Assembly (NCBI RefSeq): GCF_000365425.1
Contig: NZ_AQOV01000001.1
Location: forward strand, 496,001 to 560,000
Reading direction: 5' to 3'
DNA length: 64,000 bases
DNA from: Methylomonas sp. MK1
GTDB taxonomy: Bacteria; Pseudomonadota; Gammaproteobacteria; Methylococcales; Methylomonadaceae
Under the pieces are notes generated by a model. That model saw nothing but the letters and a program-made list of their open reading frames with translations, made no database searches and was not told the origin of the DNA. A program made the translations under genes and the position numbers. Below are positions 17,577 to 26,345 of the stretch, one piece after another (positions within the stretch are counted from its first letter, which is position 1; every line of letters begins with the position of its first letter).

Positions 17577-19859
17577 TTAGGGTTTGGCAACGTGGAAACG
17601 TGCGAATTCATCACCGACCATCACCTCAAACTCGCCCGGCTCGACGATGCGCCGCATATCCACACCGATAAACGACATATCCTGCGGGGTTAAGCTAAAT
17701 TGTAAGGTCTGCTCCGCGCCGGGTTTTAACTCGACCTTTTTAAAGGCCTTCAACTGTTTGACCGGCCGCGACACCGACGCCGCGACATCGTGTAAATAGA
17801 CCATGACGGTTTCCTTGCCGGTCAGCGCGCCGGTATTTTTCACCTTAACCGTCAGATCGATATTCTCGCCCATCGCAATGCTTTCTTTGCTCAGACGCAG
17901 CCCACTGGTTTGGAACGTGGTGTAACTCAAACCATGTCCGAAGGGATACAGCGGCCGATACTGATTGCTCTCGAAGGCCTCTATAGGCTTGTGATCGTAC
18001 ATCACGATATCGTTGGTATCGCGCGGATAGGAAATCGGCAATTTGCCGCTGGGATTGGTATCGCCGAACAAAATATCGGCCATCGCCGCCCCGCCTTCCA
18101 TGCCCGGCAAAAAGCCCAATACCACCGCCTGAGCCTTGTTAGCTATTTCGGTGATGATACGCGGCCTACCGCCGAACGTGACTAGAATGACCGGCTTGCC
18201 GATTTCGAATATCGCTCTAGCCAATTGCAACTGCACCGGGTCCAGATACAAGGATTCGATATTGCCTTCGGTTTCGGTATAGGTTTTTTCGCCTAGCGCC
18301 AAAATCACCACATCGTGCTGCCGCGCCTGAGTCACCGCCTGCTCGATATTAATTTCGTCGCTGAAATTTTTCCCGCCCACGTAAGTTACTTTACCGCTGG
18401 TTTTTTGCTGCAGGGCTTGCAACAAGGTTGGCTTGTCTTTGGGATACAAATGTTCCGCGGCACCCTGCCAGGTGATGGTCCAACCGCCGTTCATCACGCT
18501 TAATAAGTTCGCGGTCGGCCCGGTAACCAGAATGCTGGCCTGCTTGCTCAAGGGCAGAATATGCTGATCGTTTTTCGCCAAAATGATGGCTTCCCGCGCC
18601 GCTTGCCGATTGGCAGCAACTGCGTCTTCAGTGACAAAGTTGCCATTTACAGCCAGCGCGGGCTCGTGTCTGTCGAACAAGCCGCTTTGATACTTCACCC
18701 GCAAGATCCGCGATACCGCTTCGTCGATGCGGGTCATCGGCACTTCGCCGGTTTTGGCTAAATCCAAGAGTAAATCGTAAAACGAGTAATCAAACGGCAC
18801 CATGCTCATATCAATGCCGGCCATGACCGCCATCTTGACCGCTTCGCGCGGCGAGGCCGCGAGTTTGTCGCGGGTGTATAAACGGCTGATGTCGGCCCAA
18901 TCGGATACAGTAAAGCCTTTAAAACCCATCTCGCCGCGCAAAATGGTGTTCAGGTAATGATGATTGACGTGACCGGGGATGCCGTCCACTTCAGCTGAGT
19001 TGATCATCACCGTCGGCGTACCGGCTTTCACGCCAGCCTCGAAGCCCGGCAGAAAATATTCGCGCAACGCCCTTTCGCCTATCCAGGCAGGGGTGCGGTC
19101 CTTGCCGTTTAAGGGATAGCTATAGCCGACATAATGCTTCAAGCAAGTCGGCGCTTTGTCGGCTGCCGCAAAATCGTCGCCGTGGTGACCATGGATATAG
19201 GCACTACCCATCGTCACCGCAAGATGCACGTCCTCGCCATAGGTTTCCCATAAGCGCGGCCACAGCGGTTGCCGGCCGATGTCCATTACCGGCATGAAAT
19301 TCCAATCTAAACCAGACGCCTTGACTTCGCGGGCGGTCACTTCGCCTTCCTTGAAAGCCAGATCAGGATTAAACGTGGCCGCCATACTGATGGCTTGCGG
19401 AAACAGCACCGCGTTTTCGGTATAGGTAGCGCCATGAATTGCATCGATACCGTAGAGCACCGGAATTTTCAACCGGCTTTTCGCGGCCACCTCGCGTATC
19501 GTCTGGGTCATCCGTCGCCATTTTTCGATGGGCTGGGTTTGATTATTCGGCGTGGTGGGCGTGTTCAGGATCGAGCCAATATGCCGATTCAATATGGCGT
19601 CTTCCAGTTTGGCCTGATCGATCGGATTATCGGCAATCTCGCCGTTGACCACCGAAACCACGCTAAAGTCGATCTGGGTCATTTGCCCGACTTTTTCTTC
19701 CAGGCTCATTTGCGCCAACAAGGCCTGGACCTGCGCTTCAACATTGTCGTTTGTTTCTTCTGCACTCACGCCGGACTCCAAGGCCACGAATAGGGAAAGA
19801 ATTAAAAAAACTAATTTTGTTTTCAAGAGATTTGCTTGGTTTGAATGATGCCTGCTCAA
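17577..19859 (-). CDS. bglX: Secreted beta-glucosidase, glycoside hydrolase family 3 (BglX-like)
   Basis: Hydrolyses terminal beta-glucosyl residues in the periplasm or outside. 760 residues with a signal peptide (KLVFLILSLFVALESGVSA). GH3 N-terminal barrel: QMTQIDFS, YGIDAIHGATY, GLDWNFMPVMDIGRQPLWPR; the nucleophile Asp is in GFTVSDWADI near residue 318. The C-terminal GH3 sandwich (LALGEKTYTE, VILVTFGGRP) and a fibronectin III-like tail (LTVKVKNTGALTGKETVMVY) are complete. The frame opens at TTG with no good ATG nearby, so the exact start is uncertain. Upstream of the FucP/GluP-type transporter. Confidence 0.93.
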   Translation of the reverse strand: MSRHHSNQANLLKTKLVFLILSLFVALESGVSAEETNDNVEAQVQALLAQMSLEEKVGQMTQIDFSVVSVVNGEIADNPIDQAKLEDAILNRHIGSILNTPTTPNNQTQPIEKWRRMTQTIREVAAKSRLKIPVLYGIDAIHGATYTENAVLFPQAISMAATFNPDLAFKEGEVTAREVKASGLDWNFMPVMDIGRQPLWPRLWETYGEDVHLAVTMGSAYIHGHHGDDFAAADKAPTCLKHYVGYSYPLNGKDRTPAWIGERALREYFLPGFEAGVKAGTPTVMINSAEVDGIPGHVNHHYLNTILRGEMGFKGFTVSDWADISRLYTRDKLAASPREAVKMAVMAGIDMSMVPFDYSFYDLLLDLAKTGEVPMTRIDEAVSRILRVKYQSGLFDRHEPALAVNGNFVTEDAVAANRQAAREAIILAKNDQHILPLSKQASILVTGPTANLLSVMNGGWTITWQGAAEHLYPKDKPTLLQALQQKTSGKVTYVGGKNFSDEINIEQAVTQARQHDVVILALGEKTYTETEGNIESLYLDPVQLQLARAIFEIGKPVILVTFGGRPRIITEIANKAQAVVLGFLPGMEGGAAMADILFGDTNPSGKLPISYPRDTNDIVMYDHKPIEAFESNQYRPLYPFGHGLSYTTFQTSGLRLSKESIAMGENIDLTVKVKNTGALTGKETVMVYLHDVAASVSRPVKQLKAFKKVELKPGAEQTLQFSLTPQDMSFIGVDMRRIVEPGEFEVMVGDEFARFHVAKP

Positions 19860-20063
19860 TCGCTTTGTATGCCTGCCGTCCGCACGGCAACAGTCTGCTC
19901 AAAGATAGCAAGGCGCTCGCAATTATGGGTAAAAAGAAATTATGGTTATGAATCTCGCAACGCTACAGACGCACGTTAACGAAGTAGCCGGGATAGTGTA
20001 TCCAGACCTGACTGCGATGTCCCCTATTTTATAAGCAATCGCGCCGCAGACAATGTAACGAAA

Positions 20064-20741
20064 TCAGGCCTGGCTTGGCTTTTTACAGGACAGGTGATAA
20101 ACCTTGTACAGCCCGGCTTCACCAGCCGCAAATGCTTGCGAATCAGCCTCGTCTATGCGTTGCACATGACTGAGTTCGATCACAAAGTCCTTGCCGTATA
20201 ACGCGATGATTTCGTCGGAAACATCGTCAGTCTCATCGCTAACACATTCCAGTTCAAGGTCCTCCGCAGTCAACAGCAAGATAGTCGCGGTCTCCGGCAC
20301 GATGTGCCGCAGCTGCGACACATATTGCCCGCGAATATCTTCGGGCAAGGCGGTTAAGGCCGCCCGATCGTAAACGGTGTCGATTTTCCCTAATTCGGCG
20401 GCGCTTAACGCAAAATAATCACCGCACAAAATACTTAATCTGCCGCTACGCCACAGCGTAAATTTACCCAAACGCCGCCGCACCGGCCGCAGGCGGTTTT
20501 CTTTAAAAAAGGCCTTTACGGCTACTTCGCTTAATTCGACACCGATGACCTGATGCCCTTGCTCGACCAGCCAAAGCATATCCAGACTCTTGCCGCACAG
20601 CGGTACGAAGACCCGGCTGCCTGGGGCCGCGTGCAGGCTCGGCCAGAATTGCGCCAGCAAACTATTGACGGCAATCTGATGAAAATCGGTACGCCGGTCG
20701 CGCCAAAACTGCAACCACAAGGCGTTATCGCGCCCGGTCAT
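20064..20741 (-). CDS. tpm: Thiopurine S-methyltransferase family protein
   Basis: SAM-dependent methyltransferase, 225 residues. The pattern FVPLCGKSLDMLWLVEQGHQVIGVELS near residue 48 and YDRAALTALP near 120 identify the TPMT family. Bacterial members methylate sulfur, selenium or tellurium compounds as well as thiopurines, giving a likely detoxification role. The ATG at 20741 overlaps the stop of the upstream methyltransferase gene as ATGA, so the two are cotranslated. The N-terminus reads NALWLQFWRDRRTDFHQ, close to the usual xFWxxRW start. Confidence 0.88.
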   Translation of the reverse strand: MTGRDNALWLQFWRDRRTDFHQIAVNSLLAQFWPSLHAAPGSRVFVPLCGKSLDMLWLVEQGHQVIGVELSEVAVKAFFKENRLRPVRRRLGKFTLWRSGRLSILCGDYFALSAAELGKIDTVYDRAALTALPEDIRGQYVSQLRHIVPETATILLLTAEDLELECVSDETDDVSDEIIALYGKDFVIELSHVQRIDEADSQAFAAGEAGLYKVYHLSCKKPSQA

Positions 20742-21409
20742 GCCGCTTCCCCAACGACCACTTGGCTGAAGGTCAGAAATCGGCCTTTGTAATGCTCGCC
20801 GTTTTCAGTCAGACGTTCGGCAATCCGGCTGGTACAGCCATAGCCCAAAGCCGTCATTTCCCGGCAAAATCCCACACGATTGCCGCGATCAGGATCGACA
20901 ATAATGATTTGTGCATTCGGCGCGGCGTGCCGGTCGATGAAATTAGCCAACTGCTCGGGCTGCTGACGTTCGTAAAGCACATCGCTGCCGATAATCAGAT
21001 CAAACTGACCCAAGCCCGGATTGCCGATTTCCCAATTGCCGGTTTTATATTGCAACGGCCCCAGTTTATTTAGCAGCAGATTTTCGTTAAGAAACGTCTC
21101 GCTCAAAGGATGCCAGTCGCTGACCGTAATATCGCCAGCCCGCCGGTGAATCACCAGACTGGCCAACCCCAAACCCGCGCCGATTTCCAGGACGCGCTTC
21201 CCCACCAAATCGACACTATGCATAGCCAAAGCCAACACCCGCGCGGACGGCCAAACCTTGCCGAACAGCGACCAACTGGCGGACGAAATCCCGGCCAGCT
21301 CAGCTTCGCCGAACGGATCGGCATATTGCTGCAAATCGGCTAAAGAGCGAATCACGTAATCGAAACCGGCAACGGTGACGGTCTCGAATTTGACACGATA
21401 ATCTGACAT
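20738..21409 (-). CDS. Class I SAM-dependent methyltransferase (METTL16-family fold, PF10294-like)
   Basis: 223 residues. The SAM-binding motif is GKRVLEIGAGLGLASLVIHR near residue 85, with SDWHP for the acidic loop and IIGSDVLYERQQPEQL as motif post-II; the latter is typical of the lysine/nicotinamide methyltransferase-like family. The substrate is unknown. Overlaps the thiopurine methyltransferase gene by four bases, and a 14-bp perfect palindrome lies about 145 bases upstream. Confidence 0.8.
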   Translation of the reverse strand: MSDYRVKFETVTVAGFDYVIRSLADLQQYADPFGEAELAGISSASWSLFGKVWPSARVLALAMHSVDLVGKRVLEIGAGLGLASLVIHRRAGDITVSDWHPLSETFLNENLLLNKLGPLQYKTGNWEIGNPGLGQFDLIIGSDVLYERQQPEQLANFIDRHAAPNAQIIIVDPDRGNRVGFCREMTALGYGCTSRIAERLTENGEHYKGRFLTFSQVVVGEAA

Positions 21410-21551
21410 TGAGGGTTACAGCGACAAGGTTGTGCATCAGGAAAAGGTTCTGATCGAAGGGCACAACGCTTCCTGAAAAGAGGCATGCAGGCCGAAAAGG
21501 CACTCGCGGAGTTACCCGGAAACGGGAGACTGTTTATGCAGGGTAACACAT

Positions 21552-21565
21552 TGTTAGCGCTAACA
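21552..21565. promoter_or_regulatory. Perfect 14-bp palindrome, LacI-type operator-like
   Basis: TGTTAGCGCTAACA is a perfect palindrome with a central CG, as in many LacI/GalR-family operators. It lies in the 274-base gap between the methyltransferase pair and the LysR gene. No lacI-type gene is in the window and no second copy was noticed near the glucosidase. Confidence 0.5.
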
Positions 21566-21683
21566 CGGCAGTAGCTAACTCAGTGATTACGAATTGGAGG
21601 GCATGGATTCAAAGCTTTGATAGCGTGACGCTGACCGATAGCAGCTATACCGCTCTCCTCTCAAACCAAAATCGCTCGACATG

Positions 21684-22595
21684 TTATGCGGGAAACAATT
21701 TATCCCGCGCATTTTCCAGAATCGCTGTCACGGCCGGATGCTTGAGTTTACGGCGCATGGTAATCGCATAAAAGCGCTCATGTACCGAGTCGATGCGGCC
21801 GATGGCCTGCACACCGTACTGGCTTTGGATTTCCACTTCGACATTACTCGGCGCGACAAACAATCCCACCCCGCCGCTACCAAAGGTTTTAATTAACGCG
21901 CTGTCTTCAATTTCGGCCTGGATAGCCGGGCTAATGCTTTCGGTGTCAAACCATTGATCCAGCGAACGCCGCAACGACGTATTGCCGGTCGGCAGCAAGA
22001 ACGGCGCGCCGCTCAAGCAGCGCGGGAAGTTTTGACTATAGGTCGCAGCCAATGCCGGCGCGCCGAATACGGTCACTCCGCATTCGCCCAGCAGATGATT
22101 AAACGCCTTGGCACCACTGGTAGGTGTCAGCGGCGCATCGGACAAAACGATATCCATCCCTTGCATAGCCATCTCGCTCAAAAGACGCTCGGTTTTGTCC
22201 TCGTAACAAAGAATCTGCACCGGCTCCGGCAATCGGAATGCCGGCTCTATCAAACGGTAAACCACCATTTTCGGCAATGCGTCCGCGACGCCCACCACCA
22301 AACGCAAGGCCCGTCCGGTGGGTCGGCCTTTTAAGGTATTACTTAACTCTCTACCCAGCGAAAAGATTTCTTCCGCATAATTAAATACCAACCGACCGGT
22401 GTCGGTGAGTGCTAGTTTACGGCCTTGTTTATAAAATAATTTTTCGCCGATTTGCTGTTCCAGAACCGCTAATTGGCCGCTGATGGTCGGTTGCGCCAAA
22501 TGCAGTTTTTCGCAAGCGCGAGTGATGCTTTCTTCACGTGCGACATTCCAGAAATAAAACAAATGTTGGTAGTTGATACGTTCCACAGCACTCAA
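21684..22595 (-). CDS. LysR-family transcriptional regulator, NhaR-like
   Basis: 303 residues. The N-terminal winged helix-turn-helix reads YQHLFYFWNVAREESITRAC and LAQPTISGQLAVLEQQIGEKLF, closest to the NhaR branch. The C-terminal inducer-binding domain is complete. Transcribed divergently from ppc with about 100 bases between the starts, the typical position for a LysR protein controlling its neighbour, so it is a candidate regulator of phosphoenolpyruvate carboxylase. The inducer is unknown. Confidence 0.88.
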   Translation of the reverse strand: MSAVERINYQHLFYFWNVAREESITRACEKLHLAQPTISGQLAVLEQQIGEKLFYKQGRKLALTDTGRLVFNYAEEIFSLGRELSNTLKGRPTGRALRLVVGVADALPKMVVYRLIEPAFRLPEPVQILCYEDKTERLLSEMAMQGMDIVLSDAPLTPTSGAKAFNHLLGECGVTVFGAPALAATYSQNFPRCLSGAPFLLPTGNTSLRRSLDQWFDTESISPAIQAEIEDSALIKTFGSGGVGLFVAPSNVEVEIQSQYGVQAIGRIDSVHERFYAITMRRKLKHPAVTAILENARDKLFPA

Positions 22596-22698
22596 TATAT
22601 AGAAATTTACGATGAATTCATTCTAAACATTCTATTTAACAATATCAAAATGCTGCGCTAGGCTATGACGCAACCGTAACCTAACCTGAGAACTGAAC

Positions 22699-25620
22699 AT
22701 GCAAAAGCTAAAAGCACTGCACGGCGAAGACAACGCTCCAAGTACCGGATCCGCGGCAGCGGAGTACGACAAGTCAGCGTTCGAACTGGATAACCTCAGC
22801 GCCAGCCAAATCCTCAGTGATCGCCTGGCCGATGCCCACTGCGACGACAAAGAATTACGCAGTTCGATACGCCTGCTCGGTTCGATATTGACTAAAGTGC
22901 TCACCGCACAAGCCAAGCCGGAAGTCGCTACCGCCGTCGCGCAGTTGCAACGCAAGTTTGCCAGCTTGATCCGAGAGGGCAGCGCCAACCGCCGCCGCCA
23001 GTTCATGGAGATTCTGGAAGACCTGGATGCGGAAGAAATAGGCGAAGTGGTGCGGGTGTTTAACGGCTATTTCAGCCTGATCAATATCGCCGAAGAATCG
23101 CACAATCTGAATTTGCGCCGGCAAAACCAGACCGGCCGCTACTGGCCCGGCTCGTTTCACGACACACTGATCAAATTGCGCGATAGCGGTGTCAGTGCCG
23201 ATAAATTACAGGTTTTATTGGACGAGATGCTGTATTTGCCGGTGATGACCGCTCACCCCACCGAAGCCAAACGCCGCACGGTCAAAAGCGCTTTGCGCAA
23301 TGTCTTTCTCAGCCAGGAGGCCTTGGACGATCCACGCTTACGTAGCCAACAGCGCAGCGAGGCCCTGGACAAGCTGCAAGCACAGATTCAATTGCTGTTA
23401 AAAACCGACGAAGTGCGCGCCCGTAAGCTGGGCGTGGCCGACGAAATCGACGCCGGTTTGTTTTATTTTTCGCTGTCGCTATTTCAGGCCACCACCTTGG
23501 TTTACCGGAACTTGCAACGTGCGCTTAGCGATGTGTTTGGTGCCGACGTTGCCGGCCAAATCCGCATCCCCAGCTTCCTACGGTTTGGTTCCTGGATAGG
23601 CGGCGACCGCGACGGCAATCCGAATGTCAAGCCGGAAACCACCGAGCTGGCCTTACGCATGCAGGCGCAAACCATCATGCAGGAATATCTTGCCCGCCTC
23701 GATCAATTGCGCGGCCAGTTGTCGCATTCTTACGGCCTTTGTGACTTGGCGCCGGAATTTATCGACAGCCTGCACGCCGACCGCGCCATGTTGGGCGCGG
23801 CGGTCGCGGACTTGGAAAAACCGTATTTGCAGGAACCTTACCGGCACAAACTGATATTAATGAAATATCGGATGCAATCCACCTTGCAACGCGTGCAACA
23901 ACAGTTACAGGGCCAACCGGAACAAGCCAATCGCCATGCCTATGCCAGCGTCGCTGAGTTTTTACAAGATCTGCGCTTGATCGATGCGTCCTTGCGCAGC
24001 CACGGCGACGCCAACATCGCCGATCTTGAATTAGCCGATCTGATTCGCTTGGCCGACGTGTTCGACTTTCACTTGATGCAACTCGATGTCCGACAAGAAT
24101 CGATTCGCCACAGTGAAGCGGTCGCGGAAATCCTGGCGGCAGCATTGAATATTGACTATCTGGCGCTGGACGAAGCACAACGCATCGCATTGTTAGCCGA
24201 GGCTATCGCCGCACCGGGCGGTCTGATGTTCGATGCCGCAGCGCTAACACCGGCCAACCGCGAAACGCTGGAGTTGTTTACGGTGATGGCAAAAATGCGC
24301 CGGGAAATAGGCCCGAATTGCTTTGGTAAATATGTGATTTCCATGACTCATTCGGCCAGCCATGTCTTGGAAGTCTTGCTGCTGGCTGCACAAGACGGCT
24401 TGGTCGGCAAAATTGGCGGGCATTGGCATTGCCATATCGGCGTCAGCCCCTTGTTCGAAACCATAGACGATTTAAACCGCATTTCCGACGTGCTGACACA
24501 ATTGTTCGATACCGCCTGCTACCGGGAGCTGTTGCGCGTCAGCGATGACCGCCAGGAAATCATGCTCGGCTATTCGGATTCCTGTAAGGACGGCGGTATC
24601 CTGGCATCGGCTTGGGGCTTGTCGCGCGCGCAGCGGCAAATTATTGCGATCAGCGAGCGTTACGGTTTGAAATGCCGCTTATTTCATGGCCGCGGCGGCA
24701 CCGTCGGTCGCGGCGGCGGCCCAACTCACGAAGCGATTCTGGCCCAGCCGCCCGATACCGTGCGCGGCCAGATCAAATTTACCGAGCAAGGCGAAGTGCT
24801 GTTTTATCGGTATAACAATATGGAGACGGCGGTCTACGAATTGACCATGGGCGTTACCGGCTTGCTGAAGGCCAGCGTCAGCCTGGTGCAAGCCGTACCG
24901 GAGGATCATGCGGAGGATTTGGCGGTGATGGACGAATTGGCGCGGATCGGCGAGCAAAGCTATCGCGACTTAACCGAACGCACACCCGGCTTTTTGGATT
25001 ATTTCTACGAAGCGACACCGGTGGGCGAAATCGGCGGCTTGAACATCGGTTCGCGGCCTTCGCACCGCAAAAAACTGGATCGCTCGAAAAACTCGGTGCG
25101 GGCGATAGCCTGGGTATTCGCCTGGGCGCAATCGCGGCAGACGTTTCCGGCTTGGTACGGCATCGGTTTCAGCTTGGCCAGCTGGTGCGCCGGCAAACCC
25201 GAGCGCTTGGAAACGCTGCGCCGGATGTATCGGGACTGGCCGTTTTTCCGCAACCTGCTCAGCAACGCGCAAATGGCATTAAGTAAATCCGACATGAACA
25301 TCGCCCGCGAATACGCGCAATTGTGCAACGATCCGGAAACCGGCAAACGTGTTTACAACCTAATAGCCGGCGAACATCAGCGCTGCGTGGAGTGGATATT
25401 GGAGATAGCCAACGCCGACCGCTTGCTCGCGGAAAACCCGGCCTTGGCGGCATCATTGCAACGCCGCGATGCCTATTTGGGCCCGCTAAACTATCTCCAG
25501 GTATTTTTGATCCGGCGACTGCGGGAAATGAATACCGAGAATGCCGCCGACAGCCCTTGGATGAAACCCTTGTTGCGCAGTATCAATGCGATTGCCGCGG
25601 GTATGCGCAATACCGGCTGA
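22699..25620 (+). CDS. ppc: Phosphoenolpyruvate carboxylase
   Basis: Adds bicarbonate to phosphoenolpyruvate giving oxaloacetate, an anaplerotic and serine-cycle CO2-fixing step. 973 residues, longer than the usual 880-930, mostly through an N-terminal extension. Catalytic segments: LTAHPTEAKRR (essential His near 185), GSWIGGDRDGNPNV near 300, GYSDSCKDGGILAS near 615, FHGRGGTVGRGGGP near 664, and the conserved C-terminal AAGMRNTG. Divergent from the LysR gene and followed by a palindromic repeat. Allosteric control is known for the family but cannot be read here. Confidence 0.96.
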   Translation: MQKLKALHGEDNAPSTGSAAAEYDKSAFELDNLSASQILSDRLADAHCDDKELRSSIRLLGSILTKVLTAQAKPEVATAVAQLQRKFASLIREGSANRRRQFMEILEDLDAEEIGEVVRVFNGYFSLINIAEESHNLNLRRQNQTGRYWPGSFHDTLIKLRDSGVSADKLQVLLDEMLYLPVMTAHPTEAKRRTVKSALRNVFLSQEALDDPRLRSQQRSEALDKLQAQIQLLLKTDEVRARKLGVADEIDAGLFYFSLSLFQATTLVYRNLQRALSDVFGADVAGQIRIPSFLRFGSWIGGDRDGNPNVKPETTELALRMQAQTIMQEYLARLDQLRGQLSHSYGLCDLAPEFIDSLHADRAMLGAAVADLEKPYLQEPYRHKLILMKYRMQSTLQRVQQQLQGQPEQANRHAYASVAEFLQDLRLIDASLRSHGDANIADLELADLIRLADVFDFHLMQLDVRQESIRHSEAVAEILAAALNIDYLALDEAQRIALLAEAIAAPGGLMFDAAALTPANRETLELFTVMAKMRREIGPNCFGKYVISMTHSASHVLEVLLLAAQDGLVGKIGGHWHCHIGVSPLFETIDDLNRISDVLTQLFDTACYRELLRVSDDRQEIMLGYSDSCKDGGILASAWGLSRAQRQIIAISERYGLKCRLFHGRGGTVGRGGGPTHEAILAQPPDTVRGQIKFTEQGEVLFYRYNNMETAVYELTMGVTGLLKASVSLVQAVPEDHAEDLAVMDELARIGEQSYRDLTERTPGFLDYFYEATPVGEIGGLNIGSRPSHRKKLDRSKNSVRAIAWVFAWAQSRQTFPAWYGIGFSLASWCAGKPERLETLRRMYRDWPFFRNLLSNAQMALSKSDMNIAREYAQLCNDPETGKRVYNLIAGEHQRCVEWILEIANADRLLAENPALAASLQRRDAYLGPLNYLQVFLIRRLREMNTENAADSPWMKPLLRSINAIAAGMRNTG

Positions 25621-25625
25621 TGTGA

Positions 25626-25738
25626 TTAGCCCGGCCCTGAAATACCGTTCGTCCTAAGCTGGTCGAAGGACTCGCCAAATCAGGCTTAGACAGGCTTAGC
25701 GCAAACGGTGGTACCCGGATTAAATAGGGCCGGGTTAA
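25626..25738. repeat. REP/MITE-like palindromic element after ppc
   Basis: Terminal inverted repeats of about 14 bases, ATTAGCCCGGCCCT at 25625-25638 and AGGGCCGGGTTAAT at 25726-25739, bound roughly 115 bases. The interior contains CGTTCGTCCTAAGCTGG-TCGAAGG, a sequence type seen in widely dispersed bacterial repeats, and ACCGTT/AACGGT inverted arms. It contains no coding sequence and may also end ppc transcription. Confidence 0.55.
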
Positions 25739-25822
25739 TAACAAAGGGAAGCCGGTCCGGAGTGGAGCGAATTTAGGTTATTTGTACAATATTTGTCATC
25801 AGGACATCGTATAACGAATGCG

Positions 25823-25856
25823 CCCTTCTCCCCTGAATAGTGAGAAGGGGCTTTTT
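25823..25856 (+). terminator. Hairpin with T run upstream of the export operon
   Basis: CCCTTCTC at 25823-25830 pairs with GAGAAGGG at 25842-25849 across an 11-base loop and is followed by GCTTTTT. This is intrinsic-terminator geometry. It ends only 28 bases before the start of the small membrane protein, so it may either stop upstream transcripts or act as an attenuator in the operon leader. Confidence 0.6.
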
Positions 25857-25883
25857 CGGCAGACTCTAAAAGGGAGGAGAACC

Positions 25884-26324
25884 ATGCAAAAAGCCTACGC
25901 ATTGGCACACTGGTTGAGAGTAATCATCATTAATACCGGGCACTGGCTGTTCGAAAACAAGCCTGCCATGGCAATCTTGACCCTGATATTCTTATATAAC
26001 TTTGGCGACACCTTGCTACCCTTTCTATGGCACATTCTGCATCTGGCGATCGAAGTAGTCGAAATGCTGGCCGAGCATTTTTTGGAACATGTGTTTGGGG
26101 TAACGCCGCGTCAAGCCGAGTTCATTGTGTTTTGGACCGGTCTGACTTTGCTCGGTACCGTGGTTTGGCACTTGTCGTATAAAGCTTATCTCGTGGCCGT
26201 GCAAGCATGCGAAGCCGCTTGGCAGAACTGGTGTGAAAAAGCCGGCCCGGCCAAATTACTCGCGACTCTTAAGCTGACACTTTTGTTGAGCATACTCGGC
26301 AAGACCATGCTGTTATTCGTTTAA
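25884..26324 (+). CDS. Small integral membrane protein of the export operon, unknown function
   Basis: 146 residues from the ATG at 25884, which has a very strong ribosome-binding site (GGGAGGAG). Three hydrophobic segments are visible, near residues 28-48 (AMAILTLIFLYNFGDTLLPF), 80-98 and 124-144, and a helix with many Trp/His residues between them. No family was recognised. It starts a plus-strand run with the ABC, HlyD and TolC-like genes (21-base gap to the ABC gene), suggesting an accessory role in that exporter. Confidence 0.75.
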   Translation: MQKAYALAHWLRVIIINTGHWLFENKPAMAILTLIFLYNFGDTLLPFLWHILHLAIEVVEMLAEHFLEHVFGVTPRQAEFIVFWTGLTLLGTVVWHLSYKAYLVAVQACEAAWQNWCEKAGPAKLLATLKLTLLLSILGKTMLLFV

Positions 26325-26345
26325 ACCGATAGGATTTCGTTACGT

